Assembly: GCA_937961295.1 (NCBI GenBank)
Contig: CALGOK010000129.1
Location: forward strand, 1 to 8,250
Direction of reading: 5' to 3'
Source: an uncultured Gemmatimonadota bacterium
Lineage (GTDB): Bacteria; Gemmatimonadota; Gemmatimonadetes; Gemmatimonadales; GWC2-71-9
Length of the DNA stretch: 8,250 bases
A model generated the notes under the pieces. The model searched no databases. It was given only the letters and a program-made list of their open reading frames with translations, and was not told where the DNA came from. Positions within the stretch are counted from its first letter, which is position 1. Each line of letters starts with the position of its first letter. Positions 1 to 5,448 of this stretch are shown piece by piece. The translations under genes and the position numbers were made by a program.

Positions 1-411
1 GACCTGCACCGGAAGCAGCCGCATCGCCTCGGCGGAGAAGCGGTCGGTGCCCTCCATCTCCGGGGCCCGCAGCAGCGAGCCGTCGAGCCGGTAGGTCCAG
101 CCGTGATAGCGGCACTGCAGCGTCTGGCGCCGGCCGCATCCTTCGGCCACCGGGCCGGCGCGGTGGAGGCAGATGTTGTGGAAGCCGCGCAGCGCATCGC
201 CGTCGCGGACGATCACGATCGCCTCGTCGCCGATGTCGGCGGTGAGGTAGGAACCGGACTCGGCCAGGTCGGCCAGGCGACCCACGAGCTGCCACGTCCG
301 CCCGAACACCTTCTCCTCCTCCAGCGCGAGGAAGACCGGGTCGGTGTAGCAGCGCGACGGGATCGTCTCCGCGCGGCGGATGTCGGGGTCGAAGGGAAAG
401 ATCAGCGACAT
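1..411 (-). CDS. Rieske-type aromatic ring-hydroxylating oxygenase, alpha subunit (3'-truncated by window edge)
   Basis: Only the first 137 codons are present; the gene runs off the left edge. The translation begins MSLIFPFDPDIRR and contains a complete Rieske [2Fe-2S] motif: C81-x-H83, 16 residues, then C100-x2-H103, within NICLHRAGP and QCRYHGWTY. A conserved pre-Rieske segment (YTDPVFLALEEEKVFGRTW, about residues 22-40) precedes it. By family knowledge, such alpha subunits pass electrons from the Rieske centre to a mononuclear iron that hydroxylates or demethylates aromatic or quaternary-amine substrates; that catalytic domain would lie outside the window, so substrate class is unknown. 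The ATG at 409-411 is chosen because it starts the conserved N-terminus. The bases before it are pyrimidine-rich (ACTCCCTCC) and offer no Shine-Dalgarno site, so initiation may be leaderless or weak. It is separated from the upstream dinB-like gene by a repeat-bearing gap. Confidence 0.9.
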   Translation of the reverse strand, partial: MSLIFPFDPDIRRAETIPSRCYTDPVFLALEEEKVFGRTWQLVGRLADLAESGSYLTADIGDEAIVIVRDGDALRGFHNICLHRAGPVAEGCGRRQTLQCRYHGWTYRLDGSLLRAPEMEGTDRFSAEAMRLLPVQV

Positions 412-440
412 GGAGGGAGTGCGACGCGCGAGGAGCGAAG

Positions 441-490
441 CGCGAGGGGCGATGCGCTTGCCTCTTGCCCCTCGCCCCTCGCCCCTCGCG
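441..490. repeat. 12-bp perfect inverted repeat, possible stem-loop
   Basis: Bases 441-452 (CGCGAGGGGCGA) are the exact reverse complement of 479-490, separated by 26 bases. A further 7-bp pair lies outside it (422-428, CGACGCG, with 495-501, CGCGTCG). It sits between the stop of the DinB-like gene and the start of the Rieske gene, so transcription of the first would read a GC-rich hairpin after its stop codon. No T-tract follows on the minus strand, so it is not a canonical intrinsic terminator. It could equally be a dispersed intergenic repeat element. The pairing is visible in the sequence; the role is inferred. Confidence 0.7.
460..487. repeat. Tandem heptamer repeat (GCCCCTC)
   Basis: Three perfect head-to-tail copies of GCCCCTC occupy 467-473, 474-480 and 481-487. 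A degenerate copy, GCCTCTT, precedes them at 460-466. The minus strand therefore carries three regularly spaced GGGG runs followed by a GG, a purine-rich pattern that could form a G-quadruplex. The array forms part of one arm and the loop of the inverted repeat at 441-490. Tandem arrays of this kind often vary in copy number by slippage. Confidence 0.75.
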
Positions 491-505
491 ATGTCGCGTC
501 GTCGA

Positions 506-1036
506 CTACATGCCGCCCTGGCTCGACGGCGGCACCATCCCCTTCATGCGCATGTAGGTGACGATGTTGCCGTAGTGCTCGGCATTGTGGGCGCTGTTGA
601 AGTTCATCGCCCACGTCACGTCACCCTTCATCCCGAACAGGTTGACCGGGTCGTGGTGGTGCTCGGCGGCCCACTTGGCGGTCTCGGCGCAGTACGCCAC
701 CGCACCCTTGAGACCGGTGATGATCTGGGCCTTGCCGACCTTCTCGAAGTTGGTCGCGTTCGGATTGGCCTTGCCGCTGGTGCCGGCGCAGATCATGTAG
801 TTGGCGTTGGCCACGTGGCCGAGGAGCTCGCCGAAGGTGCGGACGCCCTCCACCGGGCGGTAGGCGTAGTCGGCCTCCGGCATCTGCTCCGCGGCGGTGA
901 TGATCCAGCCCATGAACTGGTTCTGGATCGCCTGCGTCGACGTCACCGGGTCGACGTGCATCTTCTCGTGGTCCTGGGCGGCGAGCGGCGCCGCAACGAA
1001 TGCGGCGGCCGCGATCGCGATGATTCCCTTCCTCAT
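506..1036 (-). CDS. Exported DinB-superfamily protein (putative metal-dependent four-helix-bundle protein)
   Basis: A 176-residue protein starts MRKGIIAIAAAAFVAAPLAAQ, a typical Sec signal peptide with likely cleavage after A20. The mature part fits the DinB fold: a first helix with W44, then H74 in LLGHVANANY and a C-terminal pair H150/H154 in AHNAEHYGN. These give the three-histidine metal site of the family (one His in helix 2, HxxxH in helix 3). DinB-like proteins include thiol-dependent transferases and many uncharacterised members; the reaction here is unknown. Export is the notable point, since the best-studied members are cytoplasmic. C83 and C116 are the only cysteines and could form a disulfide outside the cytoplasm. 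The ATG at 1034-1036 is preferred over an upstream in-frame start at 1114 because it begins the signal peptide and has GAGGGA four bases upstream. Confidence 0.85.
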   Translation of the reverse strand: MRKGIIAIAAAAFVAAPLAAQDHEKMHVDPVTSTQAIQNQFMGWIITAAEQMPEADYAYRPVEGVRTFGELLGHVANANYMICAGTSGKANPNATNFEKVGKAQIITGLKGAVAYCAETAKWAAEHHHDPVNLFGMKGDVTWAMNFNSAHNAEHYGNIVTYMRMKGMVPPSSQGGM

Positions 1037-1040
1037 GACA

Positions 1041-1046
1041 TCCCTC
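1041..1046 (-). promoter_or_regulatory. Ribosome binding site of the DinB-like gene
   Basis: On the minus strand GAGGGA precedes the ATG at 1034-1036 by four bases (TGTC). It decides the start in favour of the signal-peptide methionine rather than the longer reading frame, whose first 26 codons cover the gap and do not look like protein. Confidence 0.55.
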
Positions 1047-1065
1047 GCGTGATGTGGGTACCGAT

Positions 1066-1084
1066 GGGCGACCCCTCGTCGCCC
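1066..1084 (-). terminator. GC-rich hairpin between sui1 and the DinB-like gene (possible T-less terminator)
   Basis: GGGCGAC (1066-1072) pairs perfectly with GTCGCCC (1078-1084) around a five-base loop. It lies just after the last gene of the putative six-gene operon and 29 bases before the DinB-like start. No U-run follows on the minus strand, so it may be a weak or T-less terminator, or a structure in the dinB leader. The rest of the 67-base gap shows no convincing -35/-10 promoter. Confidence 0.35.
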
Positions 1085-1103
1085 CGAATGCAACCCTGTG
1101 AAA

Positions 1104-1469
1104 CTACCCTCCAACCCGCTTCGCGGCGAACCCGCGCTGACGCAATTCTGTCACGACGAGATCGCGGTGGTCGCCCTGCAGCTCGATCCGGCCGTCCTTG
1201 ACCGTGCCGCCGGAACCGCAGCGCTGCTTGAGCGCCTTGGCCAGCGCCGCCAGGTCGGACCCGCCGAGCGGCAGCCCGGTCACCACCGTGACGCCCGCGC
1301 CCTTGCGGCCCTTGGTCTCGCGCGCCACCCGGACCACGCCGTCTCCCGACGGGGCCGGCTGGTTTGCCGCACAGCGGCACTCGGCGAGCGGCTGGCGGCA
1401 GTGCGGACAGGTGCGCCCCAGCTCGGTGGAGTAGACCAGGCCGCCGCGGCCCCGATTGCGCATGCTCAT
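1104..1469 (-). CDS. yciH: SUI1/eIF1-family translation initiation factor (YciH type) with N-terminal cysteine cluster
   Basis: The 121-residue product matches bacterial YciH/SUI1 along its whole length: LVYSTELGR (11-19), GDGVVRVARETKGRKGAGV (42-60), then KALKQRCGSGGTVKDG (78-93) and IELQGDHRDL (95-104), ending KRVGG. The family fold resembles eukaryotic eIF1, which acts in start-codon selection on the small ribosomal subunit; the bacterial role is poorly defined. Between the N-terminal strand and the core lies CPHC-x6-CRC (C21, C24, C31, C33), a likely zinc ribbon that E. coli YciH lacks but which occurs in other bacterial members. Its ATG overlaps the stop of the FAD oxidoreductase in an ATGA, so translation is probably coupled, and no good Shine-Dalgarno is seen. 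A second ATG two codons later is possible. Confidence 0.93.
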   Translation of the reverse strand: MSMRNRGRGGLVYSTELGRTCPHCRQPLAECRCAANQPAPSGDGVVRVARETKGRKGAGVTVVTGLPLGGSDLAALAKALKQRCGSGGTVKDGRIELQGDHRDLVVTELRQRGFAAKRVGG

Positions 1470-2566
1470 CCGTGGAACAGCTCCCGGTCCTCCGAGGATC
1501 CGCGCACGACCATCTCCGCTGCGGCGCGGCCGCAGATCGCCCCGACCACGTTGCCGGTGCCCGAGTACGCCCCCACCACCCACACGCCCGGCCGCACTTC
1601 CTCGAACACCGGCAGCCCGTCCTCGGTGTACCCCACGGCGCCCGCCCAGCGATGGGTGATCGCGGCAGTGACGCCCAGCCGCTCGCGCAGGTGCGCCTCG
1701 AGCAGCGACTGCACCGGCTCGGCGGGCACCGCCTCGTGCGTCCACTCCCCGTCGCCGCCGAGGTCGCGCTTGCCGCCGAGCGCGATGCCGCCATCGGGCA
1801 ACTGCTGCCAGTAGTCATAGCCCCATCGCGAGTAGACGGCAAACGGCGTCGACAGCTCGCGCGTCGGGGCGGTGGCGCACATCTGCAGCCGCGCCGTCCG
1901 GACCCGGCCCTGCAGCTCGGGGATCACCCGCTCGAGCCCGCCGTCGATCGCCACGATCACCGCATCACACGCGACGCTGCCGTGCGACGTCACCACGCGG
2001 TTGCCGGCGATCTCCGCCGCGGCGGAGTGCTCGTGCAACAGGGCGCCGCGTGACACCGCGCGCGCCGCCAGCGTGCGGCAGCGCCGCAGCGGCTGGAACA
2101 CCCCGTCGGTGGGAATCCGGAGGCCCTCCCCTTCCGGGCCGCGATACCACTCGGCCGGCAGGCCATCGTCGCGCATCGCCGCGAGCTGGGCGCGGCAGTC
2201 TTCCAGCTCCTCGTCGCTCTCCGCCACCCGGAGCGATCCGTCGCGACGCACCGCATCGGGCGTCTCGGCCTCGATCCGGTCGAGTTCCCGCAGCGTGCGG
2301 CGGTAGAGCGCCACGGCGCGGTCCCGTCCGGCCTGTCGCACCGCGTCGTGGTGGAAGTCCGCCGGCCCAGCGAGCAGGAACCCTCCGTTCCGCCCCGCCG
2401 CGCCGCCGGCCACCGCGCCAGCGTCGAGCCCCACGACGCGCTTGCCGTGATCGATCAGCGCCTGCACCGCCGCGAGCCCGGAGCCGCCGAGCCCGACGAC
2501 GCACACGTCGCACGCGACGGCGCCCCGCAGCACCGGCAAGCCGGGCCACGGGGCGTCGTCCCACAC
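1466..2566 (-). CDS. FAD-dependent oxidoreductase, DAO family (amine/amino-acid oxidase-like)
   Basis: The 366-residue protein has an N-terminal Rossmann motif GLGGSG (25-30) and an acidic residue at the end of the second strand (D48). GRNGGF (58-63), typical of the PuuB/OrdL-like branch of DAO (PF01266-type) flavoenzymes, follows. The C-terminal FAD-closing segment reads WAGAVGYTEDGLPVF and then VVGAYSGTGNVVGA. Relatives oxidise amines or N-substituted amino acids, giving imine plus reduced FAD; the substrate here is unknown. No signal peptide is present, so it should be cytoplasmic. The GTG at 2564-2566 is chosen because the WDDAPWPGLP opening resembles the usual N-terminus of the family; no strong Shine-Dalgarno precedes it. 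It starts 11 bases after the stop of amidohydrolase 1 and ends in an ATGA overlap with the SUI1 gene. Length is at the short end for the family, but both FAD-binding ends are intact. Confidence 0.88.
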   Translation of the reverse strand: MWDDAPWPGLPVLRGAVACDVCVVGLGGSGLAAVQALIDHGKRVVGLDAGAVAGGAAGRNGGFLLAGPADFHHDAVRQAGRDRAVALYRRTLRELDRIEAETPDAVRRDGSLRVAESDEELEDCRAQLAAMRDDGLPAEWYRGPEGEGLRIPTDGVFQPLRRCRTLAARAVSRGALLHEHSAAAEIAGNRVVTSHGSVACDAVIVAIDGGLERVIPELQGRVRTARLQMCATAPTRELSTPFAVYSRWGYDYWQQLPDGGIALGGKRDLGGDGEWTHEAVPAEPVQSLLEAHLRERLGVTAAITHRWAGAVGYTEDGLPVFEEVRPGVWVVGAYSGTGNVVGAICGRAAAEMVVRGSSEDRELFHG

Positions 2567-2577
2567 GGGGGTGCCGG

Positions 2578-4011
2578 TCAGTTGATCCCCACGCGCCCCT
2601 TCACCGAGGCGATCAGCGGCGCGGGATCATAGCCGACGCCATCCTTGAACACGTGGGTGGTCTGCTGGATCACGGCCGGGTCGGCCGTGAGGTCGCCGCG
2701 CAGCACCACGAGGTCGGCGACCTTGCCGGCCTCCACCGAGCCGAGCTCGCCGTCGACGCCGAGAATCTTCGCACCGTTGAGCGTCATGATTCGCACCACC
2801 TCGGCCGGGGAGAAGCCGGCCTCGATCAGCAGCTCGTAGTTGCGCTGGTCGCCATACCCCGGCAGCGCGCCGCCGATGCCCGTCGGGTCGACGCCCGACG
2901 CAAGCAGGCCCCCGGCATCATGGAAGGCCTTCTCGAACGCCATGGCGTTGTGCAGCATCGCGGTGGTCAGCGTGGGATTGGGGTTCTCGTCGATCACCCG
3001 CCGCTGCGCGAGGTAGGCCTCGCGCACCTCGGGGGCCATCGCCTCGAACATCCGCGGCTCCCGGGAGCCGCGCCCGGGGAACGCCATCTCGTACACCGCG
3101 AGCGTGCTGGTCATCGGCACGCCGCGCCGGATCATCAGGTCGATCGTCTCCCGCCAGGCCGGCTGCCCGGGCGAGGCGTTCTCGGCGCGGGTGCTCACCG
3201 CCATCAGCGAGCCCGAGCACTCATCGGGGATGCGATTGGGGTCGAAGTCGCTCGCCGTGAACAGGCCGTGCTCGAGGTTGTCGATCCCCAGCTCCACCGC
3301 CTCGCGGAACGACACGGAGCAGAGGTGACCGGTGACCTTCATGCCGCGGCGGTGTGCCTCCTCGATCGCCGCGCGCAGGTCCTCGCCCTTGATGGTGGTG
3401 TAGGCCTTGACCCAGGTGGCGCCCTCCTCGCCCCAGTACGCCACGAACCGGCGCGCCTGCTCGGGCGAATGGACCTCCGCCATGTAGCCGCCGTCGGCGC
3501 CGGTGACATAGGGTGCCGTGATGTGGACCCGCGGACCGGGCACCTGACCGCGGTCGATCTGCGCCTTGACGTTGATGTCCTGGTAGGGCGCGTTGCTGCC
3601 GGTGGTGCGGATGGTGGTGACGCCCGACGCCAGATAGAGGCGGCTCGAGGTGGTCGTGGCCGCCACCCGCCGCCCGCCGGGCGCGGTGTAGAACATGTGG
3701 TTGTGCATCCCCACGATCCCGGGGATCACCGTGTGCCCGGTGAGGTCGAGCACCCGCGTCCCGGCGGGAATCGCGACCCGGCCGGCGGTGCCGACGGCGG
3801 CGATCTTCCCGTCGACGACCAGCACCACCTGGCCACGGCGCGCCGGCGCACCGGTGCCGTCGAGCAGGGTCACCCCGGTGAGCGCCACGGCGGTCTCCGG
3901 CACCGAGACGTAGCGCTTCACGCCATCGGCGAGCGCATCGATGCGCTGGGCTGCGGCGGGAGCGGTCGCCGCCAGCAGCAGCGCCGCGGCAAGGCACGGA
4001 ATGCGGGTCAT
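2578..4011 (-). CDS. Exported amidohydrolase family protein, copy 1 (COG1228 / imidazolonepropionase-like)
   Basis: The 477-residue protein starts with a Sec signal peptide (MTRIPCLAAALLLAATAPAAAQ, predicted cut near residue 21). The mature enzyme shows the complete metal site of the amidohydrolase superfamily: H103-x-H105 (GMHNH), K202 in WVKAYT as the probable carboxylated lysine, H229 in TGHLCS, H248 in LEHGLF and D375 in GVDPTG. Typical flanking strands are present (TLLDGTG, 49-54; HTVIPGIVGMH) and a C-terminal return to the small beta domain (GSVEAGKVADLVVLRGD). This subgroup includes metal-dependent dipeptidases and cyclic-amide hydrolases, so peptide-like or amide substrates are plausible but unproven. 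C231 and C265 are the only cysteines in the mature part. It starts nine bases after the stop of copy 2. Confidence 0.92.
   Translation of the reverse strand: MTRIPCLAAALLLAATAPAAAQRIDALADGVKRYVSVPETAVALTGVTLLDGTGAPARRGQVVLVVDGKIAAVGTAGRVAIPAGTRVLDLTGHTVIPGIVGMHNHMFYTAPGGRRVAATTTSSRLYLASGVTTIRTTGSNAPYQDINVKAQIDRGQVPGPRVHITAPYVTGADGGYMAEVHSPEQARRFVAYWGEEGATWVKAYTTIKGEDLRAAIEEAHRRGMKVTGHLCSVSFREAVELGIDNLEHGLFTASDFDPNRIPDECSGSLMAVSTRAENASPGQPAWRETIDLMIRRGVPMTSTLAVYEMAFPGRGSREPRMFEAMAPEVREAYLAQRRVIDENPNPTLTTAMLHNAMAFEKAFHDAGGLLASGVDPTGIGGALPGYGDQRNYELLIEAGFSPAEVVRIMTLNGAKILGVDGELGSVEAGKVADLVVLRGDLTADPAVIQQTTHVFKDGVGYDPAPLIASVKGRVGIN
3244..3290. repeat. Near-identical 47-bp tract shared with 4675-4721 (copy A)
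   Basis: This stretch in amidohydrolase 1 matches 4675-4721 in amidohydrolase 2 at 46 of 47 bases by direct comparison, differing only at position 19 of the tract. It encodes the metal-ligand segment GIDNLEHGLFTASDF. Identity includes silent third-codon positions, unlike the diverged sequence directly to its left. That fits a recent duplication tract, gene conversion, or strong codon bias on a conserved motif. Confidence 0.8.
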
Positions 4012-4017
4012 GAGGTG

Positions 4018-4023
4018 CCCTCA
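4018..4023 (-). promoter_or_regulatory. Ribosome binding site of amidohydrolase 1, built into the stop of amidohydrolase 2
   Basis: The minus strand reads TGAGGGCACCTCATG. The TGA stop of copy 2 forms the start of a GAGGG Shine-Dalgarno site, which sits six bases before the ATG of copy 1. A ribosome ending copy 2 would stand on the start site of copy 1, so the pair is probably translated in step. Confidence 0.6.
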
Positions 4024-5448
4024 GTTGATGCCGACGCGACCGGTCACGGACGCGATCAGCGGTTCAGTGTCGTAGCCCACGCCATCCTTGAAGACGTAGT
4101 GGGGTGCATTGATCGCTGCTGCATCGGTCGCGAGGTCGCCACGCAGCACCACGAGATCGGCCAGCTTGCCGGCCTCGACCGTGCCGAGCTCGTGGTCGAC
4201 GCCGAGGATCTTCGCACCGTTGTGCGACATGATGCGCACCGCCTCGGCCGGCGTGAACCCCGCCTCGATGAACAGCTCGTAGTTGCGCTGGTCGCCGAAC
4301 CCGGGCAGCGCCCCGCCGATCCCGGTGGGGTCCACCCCCGCGGCCAGCAGGCCGCCGGCGTCGTGGAACGCCTTCTCGAAGGCCATCGCGTTGCGGAACG
4401 CGGCGAGCGGAATGCCGTTGCCGGTGCTGTCGATCTGGCGGCGGACCGCCAGGTACGCCTCGCGCACCTCGGGCGCCATCGCCCGGAGCGCACGCGGATC
4501 CTGGGTCGGGCGACTGGGGACGAACGGCTCGATCACCGCCAGGGTCCCGGTCATCGCCACGCCGGCATCGACCATCGTCCGGATGACATCGCCCCAGACG
4601 GCTCCGCCGGGAGACGCGCCGCCGGCCGCCGCGAACTGGGTCGTCGGGCAGACGTCAAGCGTGCGGTTCGCGCTGAAGTCGCTCGCCGTGAAAAGGCCGT
4701 GCTCGAGGTTGTCGATCCCCATGGCCACGGCCTCGCGATAGCTCACCGAGCAGAGGTGCGCCGTGACCTTGAGGCCGCGCTTGTGCGCCTGGTCGATCGC
4801 CGCGGCGAGGTCGGCTCGCGAGATGTCGGTGTACGCCTTGACCCACGTCGCCCCCTCGTCCGCCCAGTAGTCGACGAACCGGCGCGCCTGCTCGGGGGAA
4901 CGCGCCACCGCCATCACGCCGTCGCCATTGTCGCCCGGCCCGGTCAGGTACGGTGCCGTGAGGTGCACCCGGGGACCCGGCATCCGGCCGGCGTCGATCG
5001 CCTCCTTCGCGGCGATGTCGGCGTAGGCCGAGTTTGCTCCCGTGGTGCGCACGGTGGTCACGCCGCTGGCGAGGTAGAGTCGCGACGAGGTGAACTGCGC
5101 ATTGACGCTGCGCCCGCCCGCCGCCATGTAGAACAGGTGGTCGTGCATCCCCACCATGCCGGGAATCACGGTGTGGCCCGAGAAGTCCACCACCTGCGCC
5201 CCGGTCGGGACGGTGACCGAGGCCGCCGGGCCCACGGCGGCGATGCGGCCGTCGCGCAGCACCACCGTCATGTCGCGCTGCGGCGCCGCCCCGGTGCCGT
5301 CGATCAGGGTGACGTGGGTGATCGCGAGCACCGGCTCGGTGTACTTGGCGAACTGCCGCACCTCGTCGCCCAGCTGGGCCGCGCGCTGCGCCCCGAGCGG
5401 GGCGGCGAGCAGCAGGGCGAAGGCGACGGGACCGAGGACTCGAGACAT
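4021..5448 (-). CDS. Exported amidohydrolase family protein, copy 2 (paralogue of the gene at 2578-4011)
   Basis: A 475-residue protein begins MSRVLGPVAFALLLAAPLGAQ, a Sec signal peptide with likely cleavage after A20. All superfamily metal ligands are present: H102-x-H104 (GMHDH), K204 (WVKAYT), H231 (TAHLCS), H250 (LEHGLF) and D373 (GVDPTG). It is the closest relative of the next gene; by hand count about 100 of the last 122 residues are identical. The segment around residues 262-350, before the aspartate ligand, is strongly diverged and may set substrate choice. C233 and C267 match the two cysteines of copy 1 with the same 34-residue spacing, so a disulfide is likely. The ATG at 5446-5448 is preferred over the in-frame GTG at 5449-5451 because the GGAGGAG site would touch the GTG. 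The ATG overlaps the MCO stop as TGATG. Confidence 0.92.
   Translation of the reverse strand: MSRVLGPVAFALLLAAPLGAQRAAQLGDEVRQFAKYTEPVLAITHVTLIDGTGAAPQRDMTVVLRDGRIAAVGPAASVTVPTGAQVVDFSGHTVIPGMVGMHDHLFYMAAGGRSVNAQFTSSRLYLASGVTTVRTTGANSAYADIAAKEAIDAGRMPGPRVHLTAPYLTGPGDNGDGVMAVARSPEQARRFVDYWADEGATWVKAYTDISRADLAAAIDQAHKRGLKVTAHLCSVSYREAVAMGIDNLEHGLFTASDFSANRTLDVCPTTQFAAAGGASPGGAVWGDVIRTMVDAGVAMTGTLAVIEPFVPSRPTQDPRALRAMAPEVREAYLAVRRQIDSTGNGIPLAAFRNAMAFEKAFHDAGGLLAAGVDPTGIGGALPGFGDQRNYELFIEAGFTPAEAVRIMSHNGAKILGVDHELGTVEAGKLADLVVLRGDLATDAAAINAPHYVFKDGVGYDTEPLIASVTGRVGIN
4675..4721. repeat. Near-identical 47-bp tract shared with 3244-3290 (copy B)
   Basis: This is the partner of the tract in amidohydrolase 1, in the same orientation and 1431 bases away, almost exactly one gene length. 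A shorter exact match of 24 bases also links 2830-2853 with 4273-4296. Direct repeats at this spacing could allow deletion or gain of one copy by homologous recombination. Confidence 0.8.

Noticed and set aside
1085..1103. Possible promoter for the DinB-like gene (TTGCAT as a -35 box)
   Set aside because: No credible -10 box lies at 16-18 bases' spacing, and the region is dominated by a GC-rich hairpin.
1470..1745. Longer start for the SUI1-like protein, at 1745
   Set aside because: The added residues lie inside the FAD oxidoreductase gene, have no SUI1-family similarity, and the ATGA overlap at 1466-1469 gives a natural start.
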